Source: Chromera velia (lineage: Eukaryota; Sar; Chromeraceae). From it: 64,000 nt of DNA. The stretch spans positions 1 to 64,000 of the forward strand of contig JAHBMJ010004204.1 of the NCBI GenBank assembly GCA_018398765.1. The letters are read 5' to 3'. Shown here piece after piece: positions 33,101 to 43,884 of this stretch; position 1 is the first letter of the stretch; each line of letters starts with the position of its first letter. Made by a program: the position numbers and the translations under genes. Under the pieces are notes generated by a model, which worked only from the letters and a program-made list of their open reading frames with translations, was not told where the DNA came from and made no database searches.

Positions 33101-35354
33101 AGGAGTGAGGCCAGAGATAAAGAAAACAGAAGAGATAGAAAACTGGCCAGTGCCCAAGAATGTGAGTGAGTTGCATTTTTTTCTTGGTTTGGCTTCTTGG
33201 GTGAGACATTTTGTGTTTGAATTCAGCAAGAAGGCTGCGCCTCTTTATCGCTTGCTGAAAAAGACGGTGAAGTTTGAGTAGAAAGAAGAGTAGCAGGCGA
33301 GTTTTGAGGCAATCAAAAAAGCAGTTAAGCAGGTGACTGAATTGTACATTCTTGATCCTACTCATTTATTCAAAATTTTTGCTGATACGTGTAAAAAGAC
33401 TGCGACTGTTGCTGCTATGCTCATACAGAAGGATCCACATATTGGGATCCTTCGGCCGTATGCATTTGCTTCGAGAACAATGAGCCCAGCAAAGAAGAAC
33501 TACTACATCAGAGACAAGGAGTTCCTCGCTTGTGTGTTCGCAGTCAAGATCTGGCGTCCGTACGTTTTGTGTATGACCCAGGTATGGAGTGATCATAAAA
33601 GTTTAAAGACCGTCACATCGACCGCCGATCGAATGTAAATGTCTCCTCGCATGCGTCGTTGGGTTTTGTTGTTGGACCAGATAGGTATTACGCCTCGATA
33701 CGTGCCTGGAAGCAAGAATCGGATGGCACATGCATTGAGCAGAAAGCCTGTGAGAACTAAGCAAAAGCAGGGAGCGGAAAAAAAGACTGAAAAGAGAAAG
33801 GAAGAAGAAAAGGAAGCGAAAGGACTGTTGGCAGGTATTGAGATGAGAGTGGATATGAATGTAGAGTTCTTGAAAGAAGTGAAAGGAGGATACAAAAAAG
33901 AAAGATTCTTTCAGGAGCTCATCGAATTATTAAAGCATCCAGAGGTGCCTGTGCCTCGACCCTTGAGAATAAGAATTTAACCATTCACTCTCGTTGATGG
34001 CTTTCTTTATTTTAAAGACAGATTGGCCATTCCGACTGACGTTCTGCAGAGGCAGATGATCTTCAAGCATCATGACACGGTGGTCAGAGGACATCTGGGG
34101 CCAGAAAAGACATTTTTCAAGCTGAACAGTAAGTTCTACTGGCCCAACATGTATTTATCAGTCAAAAAGTATGTGGCTCAGTATGATGCCTGTCAAAGAG
34201 CAAAACATTCCACCCAAAAAAGACCTGCTCTGCTCAATCCTTTGCCTATCTCTGAGTGTCCGTATGAATCTCTTTCTCTCGACTTCCTGTTTAGTCTGCC
34301 GAGAACGCTGTACTGGGGAAGAATTATGGATGGAATTCTCTCTGTTGTTGATCGTTTGTCAAAGGATATATTTTTTATCCCAGTGTGGGAAGAGGTCACG
34401 GGAGAAGAGACAGCATCGATTGTATTCAAGAGAGTAGTGTGCTTGGTCAGTATGTTTCATTCTCTTCTCTTTGATCGCGATCCTTGCTTCATCTCTGCAT
34501 TTTGGTGAAAATTGCAAAGACTCTGGAAATCAAAAATCAAGATGAGCTCTTCCAGACACCCGCAGACAGACGGACAGTCTGAAACAGAGAGAGACAACAG
34601 AACGATCAGGGAGATGTTGAAGTGTTTCGTGATAGACCATCAAGAAGATTGGGCTGAGGCTTTGCCGGCATGTCAGTTTGCATATAGAGACTGTTACAGT
34701 GTGCATCCAGTGACAGGTCTCTCACCATTTAGATTTGTGCATGGCTTTGATCCAATTCGACTGCCTGCAATGCCTGTTCGGGGAAGTTCACTATCTTCGG
34801 CAGCAGCTGATTTCGCTGCACAACATAGGGCAGAGATGGTACAAGCAAAGGAATGCCTGGAGCGAGCAAGGGAGATGGCAGCTCGCTATTATGATCGTTA
34901 TCATAGAGAACTGGAATTGGGTCCAGGAGATTGGGTGTTGGTGCATAGAGAATTTTTCGAACAAGAAAGAAGGCCGGAGGGAGTAAAGAGGAAGCTTGAG
35001 CCTGTATGGTTTGGTCTTTTTGAGGTAGAGAGGGCAATCACATGAGGAGCGTATGAGTTGGTCTTCCGGGCAGGAGTTCACATTCATCCTGTGGTGAATG
35101 TGAACTATCTGAAGAAGTATGTGAGAGAGCCGAGTGACTCTCCCTAGGACTCTCCACCTGCAGTTAGACTTCCGAGGTTCGAGGGCCCTGAGAACAAGGT
35201 AGATAGAATTTTGGACAGCAAGAGAATTTCAGAGAAGCAGCATTATTTAGTCAAATGGAAAGGGTTTGGAGTGAAAGATGCTTTGTAGGAGCTAGCGAAG
35301 AATTTTGAGAGAGCAAAAGAAAGGATCGTTGATTTCAGAAGGAAAGAAAAATAA
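30129..35354 (+). mobile_element. Second Ty3/gypsy chromovirus fossil, no LTR pair visible
   Basis: It begins at an initiator-Met-like primer-binding site TGGTAGTTCAGAGCC. Parts in order: gag about 30.4-31.2 kb with a CCHC knuckle (CFRCCLAGHTARQC, near 31.15 kb); protease about 31.66-31.95 kb; reverse transcriptase about 32.45-33.1 kb (LFVAKKDG, LDDILIYS); RNase H about 33.33-33.64 kb; integrase about 34.02-34.8 kb; traces of a chromodomain near 35.2-35.34 kb. It is related to the element at 15.8-22.2 kb (shared LEPGHPP and SPFAAP stretches in RT) but clearly a different lineage. Broken, with about nine breaks. Without LTRs the age cannot be measured; probably the oldest of the three. Confidence 0.88.
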
Positions 35355-36176
35355 CAGACAGGCAGTGTGAGGGAAAAAAGGCATAGGGTGAGAGACAATG
35401 TATGATGATGACTCGATCGCTTGAGGGCATGCTAGATAGGCGCTTAATGAGAAGATAGATAGGCATGAGAATTGATTGCCCGATCGTTTGATGGATACAT
35501 AATTAATATATATAATATCAGTCAGAGGTCACCTCCTCCTCAGGGTTGTAGTTCGTCGTCAGCAAGGCATGCATCCTCTCGTTCGTCACGTCGAACACGG
35601 GATCCACTCCACAAATCACCTCTGCACTCATAGAGGCACACATACACCATCAAGTCATTCATCCCTCCATCCATCACCAGGCAGGCAGGCAGGCGAACAG
35701 CCCGGCAGACAGGCAGGCAGACAAGGCAGGCAGACAAGGTAGGCAGGCAAGGTAGGCAGGCAAGGCAGACAGGCAAGGCAGGCAGGCAGGCAGGCAAGCT
35801 TGGCAAGGCAAGGCAGGCAGGCAGGCAGGCAGGCAGGCAAGGCACGCAAGGCAGGCAGGCAGGCAGGCGGGCAGCTGGGCAGAGAGGCAGGCAGGCAAGT
35901 ACAGGCAGGCAGGCAGGGTCCATCCATCTGTTCATGCACTCATACATCCATGCACCCATTCTTCCGTTTGAAATTCCCCGGTCCACACACCCCTCTGCAG
36001 TGTGACCAGCACTGTTTCATTGGGGGAGAAAGATGTATCGAATCACCTTTCGGAATGTCGTCCTGCTCGGCTGACGCATCTACTTCCCCCAGTCCCAGAA
36101 CGACCCTCCCCCACACATAATGAGGTCCGAGAAACCCCGTCAGAATGTCCGTCTGGTAAGTAGTAAGCGAGAGGAC
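35355..36176. other. Intergenic with a (GGCA)n minisatellite
   Basis: AT-rich flank of the chromovirus to about 35560, then sequence containing the GGCA repeat described separately. No gene seen. Confidence 0.5.
35681..35920. repeat. (GGCA)n minisatellite
   Basis: About 240 bp of GGCA tetranucleotide interrupted by AAGGCA, GACAGGCA and CGGGCAG variants. Cys/Leu/Pro-rich open frames on the other strand are artefacts. Confidence 0.9.
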
Positions 36177-36587
36177 TCAGTACTTCAACGCAAAGTACTT
36201 GAGGCCGTTCGACACCGTGACGCACAATCTGTAGGACAACCAATTCAATGAATCGTGAAATTTATTGAATTTGTCCTTGCACAAGTTAAAAAAGGCCCGG
36301 CCCCTCGCAACCCAGTGCCCTGGGATTTCTTTTGGGGCCTCCCTAGCCCCGTACTCAGGCCTCCGCATTGTCGACGAGAGCAGATTTTCAAACAAAACAG
36401 AGAAAGAGTTGGTCATCTTTGATTGAAGCGAGTCAAACAATTTAAAGACTCCATCTTTCTTCTCTTCTGGGGGGGCCGACTTTCCTTTCAACGCTAAAAT
36501 TAGGGCCGTGATGGGTCTCTCATCCGGAAATATGCTTCTGCACTGCCTCACTGCCGCGATGGCTGCCTCCACACTTTCAGCAGCCAT
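36177..36587 (-). CDS. Small hypothetical protein
   Basis: 136 codons from the ATG at 36587 (MAAESVEAAIAAVRQCRSIF) to a TGA. Composition is protein-like (balanced, Lys/Phe/Leu-rich C-terminal half with FNLCKDKFNKFHDSLNWL), unlike the low-complexity frames around it. No family recognised, no signal peptide. It could be one exon of a larger gene or a fragment. Low confidence. Confidence 0.35.
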   Translation of the reverse strand: MAAESVEAAIAAVRQCRSIFPDERPITALILALKGKSAPPEEKKDGVFKLFDSLQSKMTNSFSVLFENLLSSTMRRPEYGAREAPKEIPGHWVARGRAFFNLCKDKFNKFHDSLNWLSYRLCVTVSNGLKYFALKY

Positions 36588-38397
36588 GGAGATGGAAGGG
36601 AGCGGACACGAATTTTTTTCAAAAAACAAACTGGCAAACAGGAAACTGCTGGTGCACTAGCTATAGTTAAAGTCTGGAGATTCTGTTCCATAGAATTGAT
36701 GGGAGTGGGATAGGTAAGAAATCCCCCAACTTTCAGCTCTAGAGGCTACTTGGTTGGTTCAGTCGAGTTTTCGGCGGTGAAGCGCCGCTTTGGGGGGGCA
36801 AAAAAGAACCCGGCGGGCCCCGGCATGCGCCTGTGCAATCCCACCGTTTCTTTTTCCTCTCATTTCTCTTTCATACTGCCTTTGTTTCCCTTGAAGTGAA
36901 ACGGAAAAACAAAGCACCTCTAACATCTCCGTGGCCTCAAAATAAAGACGCAGATCAAACACCATCAATGACAGAGTAATTGAAAAGAAAGAGGCGGAAC
37001 CGGCGGAAAGAAAAAGGTAGCTAACTCCGTTTTTTGACTTCGTTTCACTTGCTCCCACTCTGTCTCTCTCTCTTTCTCAGACCGGCCTGCTGAAAGGAAG
37101 CAGGCGATAGACAAAATAGCACGCCTATAAGAGAACCCTTTCCAGTTCTCTTTTCTGAATGAAAGTAGACGGGCAGACGGAGGTACGAACAAAACGTGAA
37201 GAGATGGAGAAACCAGAGAATAGCAGCAGAAAGCCTCACGCACATATATGTTTGCACACAATATCATTTATTCACATCTCTTCTTCCTCTCTCTTCTATC
37301 TCACTTCCTTCCCAAAGACTGCATGCGCGTCTCTTTGCTTATCATCAACAACACCGTAGATCGACTGAATATATAAGAACAGACATCAACGAATGAACAG
37401 CACCCGGTCAGACCTATCAGAGGGAGACGCTTACCGGTACACCGTCTGGCTCCATACAGATGCATGTGCAGAGACGGCTGGCTCCACCAAGGTCGCCATC
37501 TAGGGCTCTCATCAACTCCTGTGCTGCGAGGGGGAGGGGGGATACCCAGAGAACCCAGAGGGCCTCCAAAGCTAGTTCCAAACACCAGCATCCCCTGCAA
37601 GGAGAAGATACAGAACGGTCTGGGACACCGAGACATGCATGGGCTGTTCCCTCGCTTTTTTTTCTTTTTTTTTCTTTCTCCTTCAACAGACATCTCTTTG
37701 AAGATTTTTTCTCTCTTTGCTCCTCCTCTACTCATTCTCTCTCCGCCTTTTCCAGTCTCTTTTTCTCAAAGGAGGAAACCAGGGATAACCTAAAACGTTT
37801 CAAATCTGATTCAACAGAAGGAAATGAGAAGGAAACAACGAATAAAGGCGCCCTCGAGCTCGTACACTCGTGCTCTCAGCTATACAAGGGCTCTAACTCC
37901 CAAGCCATATGCAAAACAAAGCCAAGAGAAGCCGCGAGAGAAGAACTGTCACTCTTCTAAAGGGAGTTCCAGAAGTTTCAAATATGCGGCACATGCGGCG
38001 CTTGACTTGTCGTTCCCGCAGTCCGCCTTTTTGATGCTCAGCTTTGCAATGAGCTTAATCCTTCCCCCGAGTTTAGTGCAGGGGCGTAAGGGCGGTTCCA
38101 GGCAGTCATGGGCACGTAGGCAATCGACTTCGAGTTCTCGTTGACAGAAGGGCTCGGCCGTCTTGTCAAGCACAAATACATTTCGCACATGTCAGTGGCT
38201 GCATAAAGAGAGGGAGGGAAGGGACCGGACACATTGCAGACTGCCCCGCTGGTCTCTTTCTATCTCGCCTCTTCTTTCTGTCCCGTTTCATCCCTTTGCT
38301 GCTCCTTTCGACATATGAACTCTCAACTCTGAACAAAAGACGCTCCAGTTACACTCAGTCGCTAGTACTTCGGATGTTCTTGGCCAGCCTCAATTCG

Positions 38398-38550
38398 ATT
38401 CGCCCCCCCCACCCCGAAACAACCCCCCTCTCCCTCTCTTTCCTCCCCTTTTTCCCTCCCCTTCCCTTCCCCTTTGTCCCCTGCTTTCACCCCCTCTTCC
38501 CCCTTCCCCCCCCTTCTCCCTCCCCTTCCCTTCCCCTCCCCCATGACCCC
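38398..38550. repeat. Polypyrimidine (C/T) tract
   Basis: About 150 bp of almost pure C and T, with purine-rich complement. It could adopt triplex or G-quadruplex forms on the other strand. Confidence 0.85.
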
Positions 38551-40074
38551 CTCTTGCCCTTCCTTATTAGTGGAAAATATGCCGGCGCCGGCGAGAGACA
38601 AGGCGGTAGCTGCCGTGTGCCCTACTCTGTCTCTCAGTAGGTCTGCCGTGACCCTTCTGCCTCTCTTGCTATCGAGGGCAGGCTTGATGTCATTTTGTAC
38701 CCCTTCCTTACTTCCCCTTCCTTCCTACTCCAGGCTTGCCGCGTCGGGGTCCCAGAGCAGAAGGCCTTCCCCGGCTGGCACACCGGCCATCACTACCTTG
38801 GTCCATGTGGTACACCACCACCTGTCCCTTCTGTCTGTATAACATGCAAGCAAAGTCTTACGCACCCGATCGAATGGCCACTCATTGAGTGATCCACACG
38901 ATAGACGGATAGCCAGAAGCGACAAGTTTTCTCTCGGAAGAAAGTGACAACCTTCAAGTTGTAGACACATGGGAGAGGCGAAGGGCATCTTCTTATGTTT
39001 GGACGCTGTCGGAGGACCAGTCCAGACAGACCCAGACATGCTGGAGGTGTTTGCAGGCCACGAAGGTGGTCAGCCTTGTGCAGACAAGCAAGCAACCAAC
39101 ATCAAAGACAAGCGAAGGTGATCAGCCGACATTCGTCCGGAAAACTGAGACAGTTGTGGAATCAAGAGACATTAGAAAAGTACTCGACTGGCCGTTTGGA
39201 TTGCGATCTGCTTGTAAGCAGCAGTCTCAATGAAGTCAAGTTGAAGCTCCTCGAAAGTCCAAGCAACATCAAGCAACGTCTCCACCACTAGCTTTGGCGA
39301 CCTCCAACAATCTTTGGGATCTCCACCTAAGGACAAAGGCAAACTTTAAGTCCAGGATCAGACTCGAAGGGGATCTTCAAAAGAGAATCCCAGGCAGCTT
39401 GAGACGTAAGGGGATGCTGAATTCCCCCACTCAAGGTTTTTACCTGACTGTGCCCATATTGTTGCAATCGGCTTTCAACTGTTGTTTAAAAGGACAGATC
39501 TGATCTCCATCACAGAAGGAAAACGAGAGTCAACACTCATCGAGCTGAGCAGTCACCACAATGCTTTGTCTCTCCTGTCCAGCCACCTTATGGTGTCTAG
39601 ACAGAAGGTAAAGTGAGGACAGGAACCCTGAGGAAGATCTAGAAAAGGAATGTGAGCAACACTAACTTACATAAGCAACACCTTACAGGTTTATGCAAAC
39701 GAGGTCTTTGCCTTTAAGAGGTTCTATAGAGCTTTGTCTTCAGACTTCTTCCGACTCCACATGAATCCGACTCGATCTATAGATTCAATGGCTTTGGCTG
39801 ACTTCAACTCAAACCTTGTCGTAGGATGTAGCTCAGACAACATGTTACTAAAGAGGCCAAACGTAGACTTGCATGCATGTGCAGAGCTTCGAGTGCGACA
39901 CGTACAAGCAGACTGCATATGTGTACGGCGGCAGGGCATGACATCGGCAGGTGGGCTCATTGAGATACAGCGCATGCGAAGGTCCAGAGGGCGGCGCCAC
40001 AGAGTAGGACTCCACACTATATTAATTAGTCATGCAGTGGCATGTACTTAAAAAATAATGTGTATACTATCAGT

Positions 40075-40131
40075 CTGAGGTATATTATCCAATACGTAGT
40101 CCTATACAGTATATTAGATAATATACCTCAG
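40075..40131. repeat. 15-bp inverted repeat (stem-loop)
   Basis: CTGAGGTATATTATC at 40075-40089 and its exact complement at 40117-40131, with a 27-base loop. Confidence 0.7.
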
Positions 40132-40961
40132 ATTCTAGCTCAGGCTAAAAGAAAGAAGAAAATGTTAAAACGTAAAACACTAGGTGAAACACGTACTGCA
40201 ATTAAATGTTCATACTAGTGTTCATAGTTCTAGTCCTATAGTTTTAGTCATAGTTTTAATATTATTTAAAAATTAAGCGGTTAATTTAGAGTAAGAAAGG
40301 TGCCAAAATGTGTGGTAAAATGTACCTATGATGTATTATTAGAAGTAAACCTACTATAAAGTTTTAGCCATAAAAACATTTGGCATACACTAGGTGAACC
40401 ACATGTAGCTCAGGTAATAGCAGGTATATCTGGATGTATCATAGTATAACTGTAACCGTGACAATAAATACAGCTTAAGATATGTCAGTGGTGCATGGAG
40501 AATGCGGCTGAATGCCAGTGAAATTGTTAAAACGATTGTTCAAGCATATATGCAATGTATCTAGCAATGTATTATACATTTGGCATTCAAAAGTCAAGTT
40601 ATTATTTGTGAATATTTGTAACCATATAAGAGTTATTTATACTTACTACTTAGTTATCATACTCAGTGCATCATAAGAAAATGAATTAATTAGAATTATA
40701 AGGATCCAAAGTTTTATTGCCAATGCATTTCTATCTGCATACTACTGCATGCTTTTGGACAAAGGCTTCATTCTATTGTACAAGAACGTTTCATTATGCT
40801 AAAAGTACAGGGCCAAGTGTTTATGTAGTGGAACTACTACTAATGGGGAGCTTATGGGAACCTGCGTTGACTTGCATGGGGTCCCAGACGGTTCTGTGGT
40901 CACTGGAATGTGTCCATCGCCAGCCCACTGCATGTCCCAACGTATGATTCCATACCTCTAG

Positions 40962-42302
40962 CTACCCGTCCAATCCGAGGAAAAACTGTCGGATGGGTGA
41001 GTTGGTTGGAAGGGCCTTCTCGGCAAGGTCTCTTGCAGTCTGTCCGTTGATGTCCGGCTGGCCCATGTCAATGCCCCGGTCGAGGAGCATCTGGAGGATT
41101 TCGACTTTCTTCTCAGGAACAATTCCGAAGTCCTCGCTGTTGGGGGGCATCAAGACTGCGCAGTGGAGCGCAGTGCCGCCCTCCTGGTCCAGTGCGTGCA
41201 GGTCAATGCCGTGATCAAGAACGAGAGCAGCTACGTTCGGAACGCCTAAAAATGCGGCGCGGTGAAGAACAGTCCACTGGTCCTGGTCCCTTGCGTTGAC
41301 ATCGGCCCCGCGGGAGAGGAGGAGTTCGGCAACGTTGCGATGGTCATTGTGATGGGGTGGATCGGCATTGGGCGTAACGGTTTCGAAAAGGGGGGTAGTC
41401 AACTCAAAATCGGGTGCATTCACTTTTGCTCCTCTATCAAGAAGGAGCTCTGTGACGCTCCATCTCCCTTTGTTGGCTGCAATATGGAGTGCTGTCCTAC
41501 CGTCGGCGTTCTGTGCATGAAGATCTCCTCCGTTGGCCAAAATGAACTTGACGAGGTGGACAGATCCGGACCCTGCCGCGAGATGGATCGCCTTGGAAGC
41601 CAGATGGTTCTCTGCCTTCACACTGGCTCCCTTGGAAACAAGGAACCTTGCTATGTCAGGAAGTCCCCTGCGGCAAGCACGGAGGAGAGCGGTATCTCTC
41701 TCCTTCTCACCAACTTCGAGACCTGCACCCGCCCCCACCAGCATCTCAACTGCCTCCAAGTTCCCACGATCGACACACCTGAGCAGGACGGTTTCGTTGT
41801 CCACAATTCCGTCCATATGCGCACCGACTTTGAGGTAAAGGGACAGGTCATCTTTTTTTCCACTGTCCAGGAAGGTGTCAAGACCGGACCGCAGTGTCTC
41901 AGCGGACACAGATTCAAAGGATCGGATCACGTTGCATATGTCTAAATCAAACAGCGGTGATAGGTCCATGGAATAATTCCAACTGATAATCTGGTCAAGT
42001 TCCACATGGTAGCGCTTTCTCACTTCATCCACAAGTTGTCGGAGTCGTTCGAGGGCCGCAGCCTCCTGAGGAAGCACAGGAGGAGAGGCGGGAGGGCGAT
42101 TATTGTCTACAATCGACTGTCCCGATTCTCTACGGGCTCTTGCCTTGATCTTTGCAATCACTTCTTTCTTCTTTCGAATCCCTTCCAGCACACTGAGGAG
42201 AGAGGCCTCCAGAGAGTCCAGCTCTTCCTCTACAGGACAAGGAACAGCGGGGAGATTTTCTGAGTCTACCACTATAGTTGATGTGCCTGGGTGCTCGTCC
42301 AT
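40962..42302 (-). CDS. Ankyrin-repeat protein with N-terminal coiled coil
   Basis: 446 residues, single exon, ATG at 42302, TAG stop. Residues 25-60 are heptad-like and charged (EELDSLEASLLSVLEGIRKK), and a second helical stretch covers 78-105. Seven or eight ankyrin repeats follow at about 169-201, 202-234, 235-267, 268-300, 301-341, 342-374, 375-418 and 419-446, with good consensus (GRTALHIAANKG, LLLDRGAKVNA, LLLSRGADVNARD). Repeats 5 and 7 carry insertions of about 8 and 11 residues (NADPPHHNDH; NSEDFGIVPEK). Ankyrin stacks bind other proteins; the partner is unknown. No membrane segment or enzyme domain. Divergently placed 731 bp from the kinesin gene. Confidence 0.85.
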   Translation of the reverse strand: MDEHPGTSTIVVDSENLPAVPCPVEEELDSLEASLLSVLEGIRKKKEVIAKIKARARRESGQSIVDNNRPPASPPVLPQEAAALERLRQLVDEVRKRYHVELDQIISWNYSMDLSPLFDLDICNVIRSFESVSAETLRSGLDTFLDSGKKDDLSLYLKVGAHMDGIVDNETVLLRCVDRGNLEAVEMLVGAGAGLEVGEKERDTALLRACRRGLPDIARFLVSKGASVKAENHLASKAIHLAAGSGSVHLVKFILANGGDLHAQNADGRTALHIAANKGRWSVTELLLDRGAKVNAPDFELTTPLFETVTPNADPPHHNDHRNVAELLLSRGADVNARDQDQWTVLHRAAFLGVPNVAALVLDHGIDLHALDQEGGTALHCAVLMPPNSEDFGIVPEKKVEILQMLLDRGIDMGQPDINGQTARDLAEKALPTNSPIRQFFLGLDG

Positions 42303-43033
42303 CCCGAGTTTGGGCTATGAAAAGAAAAGTGATCGAGGCCTTTCGACTGTCCTGTACCACTGTACACATGTGTGGGACCTTGCTGCATCTGTCTTGCGAT
42401 TGACTTATGGCTTCAGGACTGAATTCGTGAAGGCAAACCCCCTTCGATGTTCCTCTTGCATCCATCCTCGTGCTGCCAGCTCGGTTCTGTGTTTGGTTGC
42501 CTGCCTTAATTCTTAATTATTAAATTGAAGTTAATTGCAATGCAAGAACGCGTATATATATATATATACACGTGCATGCATGCATGCGTGTATCGGTCGC
42601 TGAACGAAGGTCAGTGAAAGGTCGATCGGTGCAATGAAACTTGGAAGTGGCTGAAGGTGAGTGCCTCGAACTTTGTGGCATATTTGGTGTCGGAAGTCTG
42701 CACCCCTCAAATGTTATGCGCAATTTCGGATTTTTTAAGCCTGGGGCCTCCTGAACGATTGCTTGACCGTTGTGTAATTAAGGGATCAGCTCAGCGTGCA
42801 TGCATGTGCATGCACGTCTTAATTGAAACAGATAGGTCGGTCGACTGAGAATCATCACACTGACGGGTCTGCTGGAGCAGTCATGCATCCCTGCTTCTCA
42901 AGCTGGCTTACATAAGTGTCCTGCTGTGTGAAAAAGCTGACATAAAGGTTTGAGAGAGTGAGGAACCGGGTGACTTGACGAACCGACACCGGACCTTGAA
43001 CAGCCAGTCAGAGAAAAAAGAAAGACTCGAACA
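42303..43033. promoter_or_regulatory. Divergent intergenic region, ankyrin/kinesin
   Basis: A 731-bp spacer between two outward-facing starts. It contains a TA run (42552-42569) next to GCATGCATGCATGCG. Probably both promoters; no defined element recognised. Confidence 0.4.
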
Positions 43034-43738
43034 ATGTCGAGCAGCGTGGGAGTGAAGGTGGCGGTGCGCGTGCGCCCCTTCAATGAGCGTGAGAAGAACC
43101 TCAATGCCCAATGCTGCATTGAAATGGTCAGTCGCACCACTTTTTTTAGTGTAACCTTCTACCAGAAAGGGAGGCACACACTGCAACATGTACACAAGTG
43201 TTCCTTCCCCTTGAATGCAGAACGGCCCCATGACCAGTATCACGGACCTGGAAGATACAGGGGCCAAGAAGGATTTCACCTTTGACTACTCCTTCTGGTC
43301 GCATAACGGGTCGGTCTGATAAAGTCGGGAAAGGCTCAACCAACCGTTTCGGAAAATCTGGACGAAAAGTGACTTACCTGTGTCTTTTCCATATGATGCC
43401 CTCTCTTGCAGGTTCACCATGAAGCCCGACGGCTTTCTGGTTCCCGACAGTGCATCCTCCCCCTACGCAGACCAGCAGCTGGTCTTCCAGACTCTTGGGA
43501 AGGAAGTGCTGGTCCGTTCATTGCATCTTCGACTCGAGACATGCATCGCTACCAATAGAGTGCTCGGAAAATTTTTGACTGACCTGCACAGAAAGTGAAT
43601 TTCCGAATGGCAGGAACGCAGATATCGTCTCTCTGGAATTTCCTGGTGTGGAAAATTTTTGCCACAGCGCCCCTCAGAAGAATGTGTTGCTTTGTTTCTC
43701 TATCCACCCGTGCGTCTGTATCCGAGGCGAGTGTCTGC

Positions 43739-43790
<52 letters not shown>

Positions 43791-43837
43791 GAAAGAAAGA
43801 GAAAGAGAAAAAGAGAGAAAGAGAGAGAAAGAGAGAG

Positions 43838-43884
<47 letters not shown>

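Larger units (their letters stand above)
36630..40961. other. Long non-coding stretch
   Basis: 36.6-38.3 kb: mixed composition, only short frames. 38.40-38.55 kb: C/T-rich tract. 38.6-39.75 kb: frames of up to about 120 codons on both strands without recognisable motifs. 40.02-40.95 kb: AT-rich, including a perfect 15-bp inverted repeat. I support no gene here. Confidence 0.45.

Noticed and set aside
8935-35354. Alternative genetic code (reassigned stops) to explain interrupted element frames
   Set aside because: Host genes here end normally with TAG, TAA or TGA (kinesin TAG, Met/Gly TAA, ankyrin TAG) and use no in-frame stop. Decay with transition bias explains the elements.
35540-35986. 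Cys/Leu/Pro-rich proteins read from the minus strand
   Set aside because: Translation of the GGCA minisatellite in three frames; no conserved or non-repetitive part.
38296-38842. Pro/Ser/Phe-rich frames of about 115-120 codons
   Set aside because: They span the polypyrimidine tract and have biased composition; no start context or neighbour supports them.
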